64,000 nt of DNA from Myxocyprinus asiaticus (GCF_019703515.2 NC_059368.1:28575289-28639288); one strand, 5' to 3'. Counted from the first letter of the stretch, positions 19,061 to 32,553 are shown. Notes: generated by a model from the sequence alone, not told the origin. Numbers and translations: made by a program.

Positions 19061-20078
19061 ACAGCCTGTGGAGTATTGGGGATCTACCAGTGTCCCCACC
19101 TCCATTACTGGACACCACCCCTGGCTGTGTCCAGTTTCCCCGCAGCTCCAGCAGACTGGCCCAGGTCTTCCTTCCGCACTCGTGGGGGTAGTCTTGCCAA
19201 CCTGGAGGGGATAGCGGAGGGAGATGGGGTGGTAGGAGAGACAGACAAGGGGAAGGGTCCTCTGGACCGGGGGCGGGGTCTGGGTGGAACTCCCCACCTC
19301 CGTGGAGCCGGAACTTGGCGAGAGTGACGGGAACGGGGGAGAGGGGAGGGAACATGAGGCACAGGGGGTGGAGAGAGAGAAGAGCCTGCTTCGTCGCCTC
19401 CTGGGAATGCCGCCATGTAGTCCTCTGCCAACTGGACGGCTCCCTTCAACGACGCCGGGCGGTGGCACTGGACCCACTCGGACATGCCTCGGGGAAGTTG
19501 GGAGACGAACTGCTCCAGTACCACCAGATCGACCACTTCCATGACGCCGCGGGTTCCCCCCACCAGCAGCCATTTCCGGTAGGCGTCACGGAGCTGCTGT
19601 GTAAAAGCGAATGGGCGGCTGTCCTTCCCAAAGCTCAACGAGCGGAAGAGCTGCCGACTCTGCTCTGGAGTCCGACCGACCCATTGCTGGATGGCCTTCT
19701 TCAGGTGACTGTAGTCCAGGAGGCTGGCGGCGGGGAGTTGTTGTGCCGCCAGCTGCGCCTCCCCGGAGAGCAGGGGCAACAGGCAAGCTGCCCACTGATT
19801 GGGAGGCCACCTCCAAACCTCTGCGGTTTTTTCAAAGAGGTCGAGGAAGGCCTCCGGATCGTCGTTTGGCCCCATTTTCGTGAGGGCCACCGGTGGGACG
19901 GGCTCCGAGGAGGTCGCAGCACCAGCCCCCTCCCTGGCGATCAAGCTCCGGAGCACCTGCCGGTCCTCTGCTTGTGCCTGGAGCAGGACTTGAAAACGTT
20001 GTTCCTGCTCCCGGCGTACCTCCATGAGGGCATGGTGTTGTGACTGCTGGATGCTGGTGAGGGTCTTGAAGACTCCAT
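19034..20078 (-). pseudogene. Gmr1-like gag with SCAN-like capsid and zinc knuckle
   Basis: An ATG at 20,076-20,078 follows the primer site. After a one-base shift the main frame gives a coiled-coil-like stretch (HHALMEVRREQEQRFQVLLQ), then a helical domain at about 19,414-19,875. That domain contains DDPEAFLDLFEKTAEVW, WPPNQWAACLLPLLSGEAQ, RDAYRKWL, VVLEQFVSQLP and KGAVQLAEDYM. This pattern is that of SCAN domains, which are thought to derive from gag capsids of Gmr1-like elements. Another shift leads to a CCHC knuckle at 19,112-19,153 (CWSCGETGHSQGWC), which would bind RNA. Between them is a Pro/Ser/Arg-rich linker. Frameshifts break the protein. Confidence 0.85.
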
Positions 20079-20097
20079 AGCAGCATTCTCCTCCAAA

Positions 20098-20115
20098 GCC
20101 GGGTTCTCGGCACCA
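20098..20115 (-). promoter_or_regulatory. Primer binding site of Gmr1-like element
   Basis: The plus strand reads CGGGTTCTCGGCACCA one base from the LTR. It resembles the tRNA-Phe 3' end but with an extra base (TTCTCGG for TTTCGG), so the tRNA is either Phe with a changed site or another one. Confidence 0.6.
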
Positions 20116-20116
20116 C

Positions 20117-20474
20117 TGTAACAAGTTCTTAGTTCGGGGCAAGGGAGGAGTCAGGAGGCAACGAAGCAGGATCAAGGTCAGACTTTTTATTGTCTTTCTG
20201 CCTTGTGTACACAATCGACGGTAACCATCAATACCAAAGAAATAGGATAAACTGAGAAGCACTATAAACATAAACAAACACACTATCTCTCTCTCTTTCC
20301 GAGTACGGGCTGTCGTGCTTGGTGAACACTCCTCTCTGATGCTTTGGCATGTATTTTAAGCCGCTATCACTATAATGAGAGACAGGTGTTAGAAATAATT
20401 ATGAGCCAGGTGACGAGACTTACCACTCTCCCTCTCCCACAGACCGACACATGACCATGCCCCCCATGCCACAG
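20117..20474 (-). repeat. 5' LTR of Gmr1-like element
   Basis: 358 bp. On the minus strand it starts TGTGGCATGG at 20,474 and ends ACTTGTTACA at 20,117. It contains a CT/AG-rich stretch near 20,285. A related solo LTR lies at 48,473-48,818. Confidence 0.85.
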
Positions 20475-20562
20475 TATTGTTTGTAGCTTAAGTTTAAGTT
20501 AAAAGAAGTAATCTGACAATACATTTTCTTTACATAAAGACTTTACTTAAAAACTTTAGACT

Positions 20563-20812
20563 TACACTACTGTTTAAAAGTTTTAGATCTGTTAGATCTC
20601 TTCTGCTCACCAAGGCTGCATTTATTTGATCCAAAATACAGCAAAAACACGATACTGTGAAATATTTTTACAATTTAAAATAACTTTTCTATTTAAATAT
20701 ATTGTAAAATGCAATTTATTCCTGTGATCAAAGCTGAATTTTCAGCATCATTACTGCAGTCTTCAGTGTCACATGAACCTTCAGAAATCATGCTAATATG
20801 CTGATTTTCTAA
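20563..20812. repeat. Fragment of a common cyprinid DNA repeat
   Basis: Begins TTACACTACTGTTTAAAAG and contains GCTCACCAAGGCTGCATTTA, GATCAAAGCTGAATTTTCAG and CAGTGTCACATGAACCTTCA. I recognise these stretches as half of an abundant zebrafish/cyprinid element with long inverted ends. It is absent from the matching position of piggyBac-like copy 2. Confidence 0.6.
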
Positions 20813-21128
20813 TATGGGCATATTTACAGCACATTTTACACATTTACACCCAAACAGATATTTGCAAGCACAAGCTTCATTGATGATAATGAGGCAGCAT
20901 AAACACAAGTTAAAATATAATCTAAACATTCATATTATTTTTATATCATATTACATATCATATTTATATAATTCAGCATACAATTTAAATACCTGCTACT
21001 AAAACTTGCCTATTAGGACATATTTAAAATTTCAATACATTGAAAACTGACTGGCAAGTCTGGAAATAATCCAACTAGTAAAATATGTCCATGTTTAAAA
21101 TAGCATGCCAACTAATGTAAAAAAAGAC

Positions 21129-21284
21129 TTAATCATCCGAAATTGTATCCTCGGCTGGATCAAGTCGCTCTTCAAAATGTAAACGTTCATCGTCATAGTC
21201 CCGCTCTTCTCCTGAGGAAAATGTGAACTCCTCATCACTATCCAGGACCATCTGTAGAGCTTCCTCACCTGTGTAGCGTGCCAT
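21129..21284 (-). CDS. piggyBac-type transposase N-terminal exon remnant (51 codons)
   Basis: A minus-strand frame of 51 residues starts MARYTGEEALQMVLDSDEEF and continues with FSSGEERDYDDERLHFEE before a stop. The Ala-Leu-rich start followed by clusters of Asp, Glu and Ser is typical of the acidic N-terminus of PGBD-family transposases. No DDD catalytic domain is nearby. The equivalent frame in copy 2 is conserved (47 residues) and there runs into GTAAGT, a splice-donor consensus. Here that site reads ATTAAGT and is probably lost. The call as a first exon is inference from the acid-rich pattern plus the donor-like site. Confidence 0.55.
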   Translation of the reverse strand: MARYTGEEALQMVLDSDEEFTFSSGEERDYDDERLHFEERLDPAEDTISDD

Positions 21285-22576
21285 CTTCCAAATGTGCAGG
21301 AAAGTGAATGAATCTGATGATGAAACAATGTTTTTAAGGCATTGTTGTGGGGGCGTTTACCATTTGCATATTTGCATAGACCGCCTCAGCATATTACTGT
21401 ATGAATAGCGCGCTCTATTGGTGGGTGGGATCACATTAGCGATAATTTGCTGAGCCAGGAGAAACTGTACATCGCTTTGTTTCATACAGATTACATTGCA
21501 GGAGAATATTTGTTTTAAATATGAATTGTTTTATTTAAAAGAAGACATTTTAAGCTTTCTTTAGACATATGTTTCATGTTTGTCTGATAAGTATTTGCGG
21601 AGTTTCAGTTCATTTTTGTGACATGTTTCAGAAAGATGCTCGCGGAGACAGAGACGGCTGAAAGCGCACCCTATTTATTTTCTTTATTTTACAAAAGCAC
21701 AAGGTTTCGTTGTTATTCTGAGTGTACACAAATAAAAGTAGACCCTTTATAGTCTCTAATGATGTCTTACAATTATCTGTATGCCCAAAAATGACGGAGT
21801 ATTTTAAGTTGTTTTCGCTGTTATGAGGAAAAAATCCGTTGACCCCTGAGGGTTAACATGGGACAGGTGAGACAAATGAACTAATAAGCAAACAAGGAGG
21901 TGGGGTATGACGTAAGACAGAGAGACACGCGGCGATACAGAAACAAAACAAAGACACGTGCTCTCACATGACAACAAAACACCCAAATGGCATGAGCGCA
22001 CATCGCCAAGACAATAAGGCAATATACGCCCATGCCAACCGAAATACAAGATGAGAGAATGCGTAGCAATGCCAAAACGCCACGTGATGCACGCAACAGG
22101 TGACAAAAACAAGACAGGACACCTCTGTGAGAGTTCGGCCAGACACACACCCGACATCTTAAACCAAAGTGACCGAATCTCAGCACACCATGAAGACAGC
22201 TCGCGACCCGGGCGTGCAACGCAAGCACGATATGAGGCGCACCCGTGTTCGCGAGAGACAGACAAACTATTGATGTGAGTGCATGCTACCAAGATTACAT
22301 AAGCGTGATGCATTCACGTCAATAACAGACAGACATGGAGCACGAGTGTCCGGATCCTGACACAGACCGAAATTGAACCAGACAGGAAGTCAGGATCCAG
22401 ACACCATGCTCCCGACATGAAACAAGATGGACCGAAGAGCGCAAGGCAGGGAATAACACCTGAAACCATGCTTTAACACAAAGAAAGAACAATGAAAAAC
22501 AAGACAAACATGGGACGATGATGCCATAGTCCTGTCAGACAAAAACCCAGACTGACAGAATGACAGGACCATGACA

Positions 22577-22656
22577 GAATGTGGCTGTGAGGAAAAAGTA
22601 ATGCAAAAGTAACGCAAAAGTAAAGTAGCGCTTTACTTTCCATAAAATAAAATATA

Positions 22657-22722
<66 letters not shown>
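22577..22722. repeat. Short flank and (TA)n run
   Basis: 22,577-22,662 is a fragment with GTAATGCAAAAGTAACGC. A (TA)n run at 22,663-22,722 directly meets the Tc1-like element. Confidence 0.8.
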
Positions 22723-24342
<1,620 letters not shown>

Positions 24343-24389
24343 TATATATTGTATTAAGTTAATTTTTAAGGAGTAACACAATATTCTAA

Positions 24390-25018
24390 TGAGTTATTTC
24401 CCCAAAGATGCTCAATCGGATTGAGATCTGGGGAAATTGGAGGCCAGGGCAACACCTTGAACACTTCATCATGTTCCTAAAACCATTCCCGAACAATGTG
24501 TGCAGTGTGACAGGGCACATTGTCCTACTGAAAGAGGCCACTGCCATCATGGGTTTCCCAGCCAGAACATTGCCCAGAGCATCACACTCCCTCCACTGGC
24601 TTGTCGTCTTCCCACAGTGCATCCTGGTGCTATCACTTACCCAGGTAAACAGTTCATACGTACAAGGCCGTCCACATGATGTAAAAGAAAACGTGACTCA
24701 TCGGACCAGGCGACCTTCTTCCACTGCTCCAAGGTCCAGTTCCTATTCCTCCTTGCCCATTGTAGGCACTTTCGATGGTGGACAGGGATCATCATGGGCA
24801 CTCTGACTGGTCTGTGACTACGCAGCCCCATACGCAGCAGTGTGGGATGCACTGTGTGTTGTGACACATTCCTCCTGTAACCATCATTACAATTTTCTGT
24901 GAACTGATTGTCTGCTTACCATCTAATCTACCCAGACCTTTGACATGTGGCCTTGTTAGGAGATTATCAATGTTATTCGCTTCACCTGTGAGTGGGCATA
25001 ATGTTTTGGCTCATCAGT
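24390..25018 (-). mobile_element. Truncated Tc1-like element
   Basis: The minus strand has WARRNRNWTLEQWKKVAWSD with SDESRF (first catalytic Asp) around 24,690-24,760, a QQDN-type segment near 24,520, and the SPDLNPIEHL-type segment near 24,410. The right inverted end AATGTTTTGGCTCATCAGTA is at 25,018. The DNA-binding N-terminus, the C-terminus and the left inverted repeat are missing. It is close in type to the next element. Confidence 0.8.
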
Positions 25019-25026
25019 ATATATTC

Positions 25027-26197
25027 ACCGATCAGCCACAACATTAAAACCACCTGCCTAATATCACATAGGTCCCCCTCGTGCCGCCAAAAAAGCTCTA
25101 CCCAATCGAGGCATGGACTCCACAAGACCTCTGAAGGTGTCCTGTGGTATCTGGCACCAAGACGTTAGCAGCAGATCCTTTAAGTCCTGTAAGTTGCGAG
25201 GTGGGGCCTCCATGGATCGGACTTGTTGGTCCAGCACATCCCATAGATGCTCAATTGGATTGAGATCTGGGGAATTTGTAGACCAAGTCAATTTTTGCAT
25301 TGTGACAGGGTGCATTATCCTGCTGAAAGAGGCCACTGCCATCAGGGAATACCATTGCCATGAAGGGGTGTGCGTGGTCAGCAGCCATCTTTAGGTGGTT
25401 GGTACGTGTCAAAGTAACAACCACATGAATGCCAGGACCCAAGGTTTCCCAGCAGAACATTGCCTAGAGCATTACACTGCCTCTGACGGCCTGCCTTCTT
25501 CCCATGGTGCATCCTACTGCCATCTCTTCCCTAGGTAAACGACGCACACACCTGCCCGTCCACTTGATCTAAAAGAAAATGTGATTCGTCAGACTAGGCC
25601 ACCTACTTCCATTGCTCCATGGTCCAGTTCTGACACTCACGTGCCCATTGTAGGCACTTTTGCCAATGGACAGGGGTCAGCATGGGCACTCTGACTGGTC
25701 TGTAGTTACACATCCCCATATGCAGCAAGCTGCGATGCACTGTGTGTTCTGACACCTTTCTATCATGGCCAGCATTAAGTTTTTCAGCAATTTGTGCTAC
25801 AGTAGGTTTTCTGTGGGATCAGATCAGATGGGCTAGCCTTCGCTCCCCACACACATCAATGAGCCTTGGGCGCCCATGACCCTGTCGCCGGTTCACTGGT
25901 TGTCCTTCACTGGACCACTTTTGGTAGGTACTAACCACTGCATACTGGGAACACCCAACAAGACCTGCCATTTTGGAGATGCTCTGACCCAGTTGTCTAG
26001 CCATCACAATTTGGCTCGTCAAAGTTGCTCAGATCCTTACGCTTGCCCATTTTTCCTGCTTCCAACACATGAAATTCAAGAACTGACTGTTCACTTGCTG
26101 CCAATATATCCCACCCCTTGACAGGTGCCATTGTAATGAGAAAATAAATTTGATTCACTTCACCTGTCAATGGTTGTAATGTTGTGGCTGATCAGTG
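25027..26197 (-). mobile_element. Tc1-like transposon, about 1.2 kb, degraded
   Basis: Inverted ends CCGATCAGCCACAACATTAA (25,027) and GTTGTGGCTGATCAGTG (to 26,197) enclose a minus-strand transposase. Recognisable parts are RQLGQSISKMAGLVGCSQ and GHGRPRLIDVCGERRL (N-terminus, 25,819-26,022), LFQQDNAPCHNAK (second Asp, about 25,300) and SPDLNPIEHLWDVLDQQV (Glu, about 25,245). Frameshifts and stops separate them. The element lies head-to-tail with the truncated one before it. Confidence 0.88.
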
Positions 26198-29100
26198 TAT
26201 ATATCTGACCGGCCGGACTGGATGGAGATTCCATATTGTAGTGCGCATCTAAACGCTTTCAGCGGGAGACGTGAATATAAACACAGAGATAGCATGCAAC
26301 AGTGGCCAGGGCAGCGTATGTTATTGGACAAACTGTCCACACCACTCCAGTAGGTGGCAACAAATAAGCATCTTTTATATTATGAGTGAATCATTCAATC
26401 ATTGACTGATTTGTTCACTTCAAAGATTCAAAAACACTGATTTTCTTACAATGAAACACCACTGTTTAAAAAGTGAGCAATGCAGAGATTAGAGTTGTGC
26501 AAAATGCTTTTTTTTTTTTTCTTTTGAAATAATTTTTTACTGGCAGCGAAGAAATGCATGGACTAACTGGCTAATTTTTGTCTAAAACTAAAATTATTTA
26601 ATACTACTTGTTTGTTTAAAGCTGCACTACGAAACTTCTATCGGCTCTCTATCGACATCTTTGGTTGAATCGTAATATTGCAATTACATGTAACTTGCAG
26701 AGGAACATTTTACATCAGAGCACTGCTCTTCTGCATGAATAAATCTCATGGTTTGAGGTTATCTGAACTTTGCCTTTAATTACTGGGATATGATTTACCT
26801 GCAGAGCCAGAGTCATGACGTGCAATATTCATGTAGATATTATGTTATGCAATAAACATTTAAGGCCGAGATGTTACTTGCTTTGAAGAAGATAAACAAC
26901 ACTCTTATTTACATGTTTTAATATAATTATTTAAGCCTTTGATCCACCACACATTAATGTTTGTATTGTATTACAAATATCCCAAATTTAGGGGATATTA
27001 CAACCTGCAAGCAAATTGTAATACTATAATAGTAGGCCTATGCACTGCACACAATGAAACTGTAAATTAACACACACATACACACACAGTAAAAACTACA
27101 GGAATTTTCTTCAATACTTTGAACTCTGAGTATTAGTAACAGGCCTGGTTCTACAGAGGTGCTTAAAGGTACTTAAAAGTTAGAGCATCCTCAATTGAAT
27201 ATGCAAGCTTAATAATTTCTGTATATTGGCAAAGGACATTTTCATGAATCCCGGCGAAACTAAATAACTAAACTAATAACTAATAAATAAACTATAAACT
27301 AATAACCGGCAAAACTAATAAACATGTACAATATCGCAAATCAGTGCATCCTAATTTGCAGGTGTAGCATTCTGCTTTCTTGCTTTCAACATACAGTTGT
27401 GGCCAAAAATGTTGGCACCCTTGGTAAATATGAGCAAAGAAGGCTGTGAATAATATGTCTTTATTGTTTATCTTTTTGATTTTTCATTCAAAATATTCAC
27501 AAAAATCTAACCTTTAATTGAAGTAAAGGTGTGTAGGTGTGTGTGGGGGGGTGGGTGGGGGGTTATGATGTGCAGCAAAATGTGGTTGAGCTTCACAAAA
27601 TGGGAAGTGGCTATAAGAAAAAAGCTTAAGGATTGAAATTGCCCATCTCCACCATTAAAACTTAATTATTCTTTTTTTGCTACTATTAATAGTGTAGTAC
27701 TCTCACCGCTGACACATTTTGCCATGTTTAAATCCATTTAGCAGAATTCTGCAGATTTCTCTCCAAATTCAACCCCAAAAAATTGCAGATTCCATCTGGG
27801 CATTATGACTTTTATAATGCATTATCTATAAAGGCCTCAAGTAAAGTGTTACCCCATCGAAATCCAGTTTCCGCTGGAACAGTGAGGTGATCAAACTCTA
27901 GCACACAGAATCTTGCTTGGATGAGCAATTAGTCTTTCTACGAGAGTCAAATCCTATAAGCCTGATCCTAAATCAGATCCACCATCAGTTAGTTTAAGCA
28001 GTGTGGAGGCAGCTCATCTTAGTCTCATCTGATCCCGGATCAGCATCAACCTAATGTCTGACCCCAGATAAGCCTTCATATTCTTTTGACTGTGTTCTTA
28101 TAAGTTCGACTGAGCCTGGATTGGTTAGTAACAGGTATTCACAGCTTATGTACTAGTCTGTATGCCTGACAGCAAAATCTTGTCACTGCAAGAAGTAGAT
28201 GCATTACATTAATCAATGTTAATGAAAGTTCACTCTAATTGTGAGCGTCTGTGTGTGTGCATGTATGAAGGAGGGACAGAGCAGGAAAGAGTCTGGGCAA
28301 ACATGTCACTGCTTGTGTATGCTTGAGCTTGAGTGCACCCGTGTGCAGCTGTTGTCTCATTGCTATGCAGTCAGCATCGAGCTCACTAAAATAGGAAGCA
28401 ATTACACTGTGAACCTGCAGTTAAAGTTTGAGTGGCAGCTGATGTTTAATGCATGTGAGAGAGAACTGCAGGGTTACAGCCATGCTCTTCAGTTCCCTAT
28501 GGTTCTCCTGCAGGACAATTCCCCAGCAGCCCTGCTCTGCTACGCACTCCCAGCTGGATCAAAACAATCCACCTCACGCTGAGCTCAGGTAATCCCCAAC
28601 AGCTTGTTTCTCGCATCGCCATGGCAGAAGAGCTGCAACTTCTTCAATATCCATATTAAACCATTTAAAGATGCAGTTATAGAGTAGTTAGATGCTGCAG
28701 CCAGGAAAAATATTAAATAATGAACTGTTATGGAAAATAGAAAAGCTATGTACCACATCAGGAAAACCCATTTGCTTCCTTCTCTTATGGATGGGTGAGC
28801 TGCTGTTTCCCATCAGCTCTTTAACAGTGCATTTCTATTTGCAAGAATTCTGTATAGGCCTGTGTAGTTCTCTATAACCATTATAGAGAGAAGGACAGAG
28901 AGAAAAACAGGTTAAAAGCTTGTATTTAGGTAAACAAGACCTTTCAGTTGGGAGTTCATCAAAAGATATGGTACATAAATTAAAATACACACAATCTCTG
29001 TGACTCAGGTTGTGGTCCCATGGAAACCAGGAAGTAATCGTGTTTACATAAACAATGGTGAACACAATTTGGGGGTTGCATTTTTGCTCTAAAATAAATG

Positions 29101-29399
29101 TTTTACTCCACTGATGGTTAGGTTTAGGGTTGGGGTTTGGCAGTACGGTTTATAAAACATGCCTTCCTGTTGACTGTATGATATTATTTATATAAACAAA
29201 AACAAACAAACAAACTTGCTTTTGGTGCCACTTGTGGACATATTACCTCAACAAAACTTAAAGCTTCGGTAACTGGGGGCAGTGGTTTGAATTTCTGTAA
29301 GCACAGACCAATTTCAGCAGCAGAACTTTTGACCTACTGTCGCCAAATTCACAGCGTGACTAGTATGTTGATGCAAGCTATGAGCCACTGTGCATTACA
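26198..29399. other. Unassigned spacer
   Basis: No gene is recognisable. TTAAAGCTGCACTACG at 26,616 resembles the termini of the TTAA-bounded repeat at 42,831 and 50,533, so a relative may start there. A G-rich patch lies near 27,540-27,565. The open frame at 28,241-28,582 shows no family motif. Confidence 0.45.
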
Positions 29400-29548
29400 G
29401 TGATTTTACATTATGCATTTGGCAAATGCTTCTATCCAAAGCGACTTATAGTGCAATTAAGCTATATACAGTATTTTATCAGCATGCATTCCCTGGGAAT
29501 TGAACCCATGCCCTTGGTGTTGCTACCACCATGGTCTACCATTTAAAC
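29400..29548 (-). repeat. tRNA-derived SINE fragment
   Basis: CAAAGCGACTTATAGTGCA and the minus-strand GGGTTCAATTCCC (29,495-29,507), which is a good B box, are typical of a very common fish repeat with a tRNA-like head. The A-box side, near 29,530-29,548, is degraded. Confidence 0.65.
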
Positions 29549-31718
29549 TATAAGAACACAATGCAGGGTTTTTCCACGGTAAAGAGGGCTTTTGGCACTC
29601 TGCTTCATTTGTTCCTAACAATAGCCCTAAGGTTTTGTGGCTTTTTGTGGCTTTATTAGCTTTGAGGTCATCTATATGCTAGTCTAGTTCTCAACACTGG
29701 CAGAAAAATAACTTTTAGCAGATATACACATTTGAAATGCACATCTTCTTTTTCTGGGAATATGGACTAAAATGATAACTCACACTGCACTCACTCATTT
29801 TGTCTTATCAACTGCTGTCTAGAATGAGAATGTCCCTCCCCCTAATAGCACTTGCTTCTGATTAGCGCTAGCAAGCAGCAAATCATAGTTTGTGGCTATA
29901 ATGTAAATTGAAGGCTATTGGCTTTGATATGTCCTGCCCCAACTTTCTGTTTCAATAGAAGTAACTTCTAAAAAAGTGCTTGTCAGGGCAATTTACTAGC
30001 ACTTTAATTGTCGTAAAATCACGGTAATACACATCTCATGACTCATTGCTTAAATAAACCCTGCTTAGACTTTCACCATCAAACTGTTCATGATATTGTC
30101 AAACTTCTGTCCGTAATGACTGGGTCATTGGACTATGTGTAATTGCTTTTGGTCTGTGGCCGTCAAGTTGAGTTCAAACAGGAAACCAGTGTGACATTCT
30201 TGCACTGTGGGATACTGAAATCCAGGAAGTGCTGAGGCTCATCAGGAGGCTGATGATGACAGACAGGCATTATTATTATTTCAGTTTGAGATATACTCTT
30301 CCATATTCTTTGTGTGACAGCCCATCATAACGCTGACAGACTATCTCTGGCCTCAAACAGAAGATGATCTCCTGGAACCATGGTAACCAGATGAGTGAGC
30401 ATTTTGACGAGTGAAATAAATGACCCTCTTCTGGAACTCATGAAGCGTGGAGTAAAAAGAAAGAAAGAAAAAAGTTTGATGGTGACGGGTGTGTGTAAAC
30501 TTACTATGAGTGCTTTTTTAACATCTTCTAAAGTGCCTTTTTAAAAGGCTTCATTGTCATGTTTTGAGGGAATTTGGAAAGTTTTCATTTCTTCTGCAGG
30601 ACTAATCTATATTTGTGAGGATTTATGGCACTTAACACATTTTTCTCAGTCTGTGAAGCTCATTTTTGAGGGTTTTATGCAAGGGGGAGTGCTCAGTATA
30701 TGCACTCTATAGTGTTGGTAATGGGCTAATAATTAATGTTTGATATAATAATTGAATGTGATCCATTCCCAGCTGTGCACCCTTATACAAAACTGTATAA
30801 TTACCAGACAGAAAGCCTTGGGGCAGCTTTTGCTTGTTTAGAATGAAAGCAGCTCTGTTTGTAAAAGTGAAGATTAGGAAACGCTTATACCCAGTTTTCT
30901 CCCAGCACTTTTGGTGAGAACATGTTTATTTTGTTACAATTAGTCAGAAGTCGAGAAAATTCATGCTAAAAGGAGAAGACCGTAAAGCAAGAACGCTTCC
31001 TTTGATGAACTAGATTTCTTAGCCCACATTCCTGTCTTTGGTTGTATTCCAGATATGGAGGATTTGTTCAGATCATTGCAATGACATGACCAGAGGGTGA
31101 TTTTAGACCGTTTCAAGTGCTCCGCTACAGATTCTGAAGATGAACGATGGAAAAACAGGGCTTCATAATTTATTCAGCGCCTCCTTGGATTGAACGTATG
31201 TTCTTATGTGTCAAAAGCAATTACATGCTCCAAGTAAATTCCCATGAGAAGCACATTTAAGACGTGCACACAGTGTTACCAAAATAATTAGTCCAACCTT
31301 AGACAGAATTGAATAACTTTTCTTCATTTCCTATTTTCTTTTTATCCTCTTCCACTCTTTTCCCACCTCATTTGATGATCTTGTGGCCAAATATTCTTAC
31401 CACACCATATGTAAAGACAATTCATGTTTCATATCCAATCGAATAATCATATACCAAAAATAGCTTTCTGCACATTCTTGATTTAAACACTTTGCCCAGT
31501 CACTTCCAACTGAAAGCCAAAGAATGAGCTGAAATGGGTCCTTTCAGGCTGCAGTGTGGGTCTCAAAATGAGTGAATGTGTTTAGAGATTGTCTGACTGT
31601 GTGACTTTTAGCTCTCCACTCAAACACCATTTCAATTCTGAGAAGGGAGGAATATAAACACAGCCAAATGTCTCTAAATCACTGTCTCTTAATGGACTCT
31701 CAGAGCCTTAATGGTCTA

Positions 31719-31765
<47 letters not shown>

Positions 31766-32066
31766 TTAAAACACAATCAAACAGTCTGATAGAGGGGATG
31801 ATATGTGGTACATGCAGATACACTCAAAAGTAGACATAGTTAGACGGACTAACAGGTGAGGTTTACAGGCATAGCAAACATATGGACATCACGTGGAGAC
31901 ATGGATTTGGAATTATACATGTGCAGACAAGGACTAACAGATGCAAGGCGTCCACTTAATGGTTTAGGTCCAGCATTACTCCCGAGGTCATCATAACAAT
32001 CCAGCAATTAGCAGCCCTGCTGAAAAGATCAGCTTTGACCAACATTTCCAGGCTGGTTTATGCTGG
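29549..32066. other. Unassigned spacer with (GT)n
   Basis: No coding motif is visible. A (GT)n run lies at 31,721-31,764. The sequence looks single-copy in character and may hold conserved non-coding sites, which cannot be judged from one genome. Confidence 0.45.
31721..31764. repeat. (GT)n microsatellite
   Basis: A GT run of about 44 bp. Confidence 0.95.
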
Positions 32067-32553
32067 TTAAAGGAATAGTTCACATAAATATGTATCATTA
32101 TTTACAACCCCCTATTATTGGTCCAAAACCATATGCTGTTATTTCTTCTGTGGATCACAATTTTTATTTTTATTTTTTTACGTACCTCTATTCTGTACAG
32201 TAGTTCATAGTGACCACAAGCTGCATGTCTTGTGAGTCATGATCAGATGTCAAACCTGAGCCATACAATAGGTGCCATATTTGATTTGAGAGCTGCATAA
32301 TGATTTGCATGAGTTTATCATTCAATTATGTTATATGGCTTCAGAACAGATTTGAAATGTAGCCAACGAGCCATATAGACTACTTTTATGTTGTTGTTTT
32401 TTTTTTTTTACTTGGCAGACGTGGTAACTAATAAAATTATCTTTTTTTATTGTTTCAAAAAAATAAATAACATAAAATAAAAAAAAATCAACCTGCCTCA
32501 AGGGTGAGTAAATTATGACAGAATTGTTATTTTTGGCTGAAATATTTCTTTAA
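32067..32553. mobile_element. Angel-type MITE
   Basis: The left end TTAAAGGAATAGTTCAC and right end TTATTTTTGGCTGAAATATTTCTTTAA are imperfect inverted repeats of the Angel type. Inside the right end GGGTGAGTAAATTATGACAG is characteristic. The flanks contain repeated CTGGTTTATGCTGG-like stretches that resume after it, so it sits within another repeat. Confidence 0.68.

Larger units (their letters stand above)
15879..20474 (-). mobile_element. Gmr1-like Ty3/gypsy retrotransposon (PR-IN-RT-RH order), 3' LTR missing
   Basis: From 20,474 downward on the minus strand: 5' LTR, primer site, gag with a SCAN-like capsid and one zinc knuckle, protease, integrase (HHCC and DDE), reverse transcriptase, RNase H. 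Integrase lies before reverse transcriptase, as in Ty1/copia and in the deuterostome Gmr1-like group of gypsy elements. The copy is flanked by GTATT on both sides (15,874-15,878 and 20,475-20,479), a perfect 5-bp target duplication in the piggyBac-like element. The 3' LTR is reduced to TGCCACA. Several frameshifts and stops make it inactive. Confidence 0.9.
15362..21852 (-). mobile_element. piggyBac-like non-autonomous element, copy 1, interrupted
   Basis: Bounded by TTAA (15,358-15,361 and 21,853-21,856). Its left end is CCCTCTGGGGTCTGAGGGTG, and the right end is an imperfect inverse, CCCTCAGGGGTC. The outer parts match copy 2 at 34,931-36,772 closely. It is split by the Gmr1-like retrotransposon (15,879-20,474) and has a second foreign piece at about 20,563-20,812. 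One short acidic exon (21,129-21,284) is the only coding sequence that remains of a transposase. Confidence 0.88.
15072..22576 (-). mobile_element. Solo LTR split by a piggyBac-like element
   Basis: The two outer pieces, 15,072-15,361 and 21,853-22,576, join through one TTAA into an LTR of about 1.0 kb on the minus strand. It starts TGTCATGG at 22,576 and ends TTCTGACA at 15,072. It has a TATA-like CTATTTAAGTC near 15,335 and a polyadenylation signal AATAAA near 15,137. The flanks GAAAG (15,067-15,071) and GAATG (22,577-22,581) fit a 5-bp target duplication with one mismatch. No internal region is present, so the copy is a product of LTR-LTR recombination. The LTR family is not identified. 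Open frames within it are incidental. Confidence 0.7.

Noticed and set aside
21804..22507. Cysteine-rich open frames on the minus strand
   Set aside because: They lie in the solo LTR, occur in several phases, and show no conserved motif.
28241..28582. 113-codon open frame considered as a host gene
   Set aside because: No family motif, no splice context, and cysteine-rich composition from GT-rich sequence at its start.
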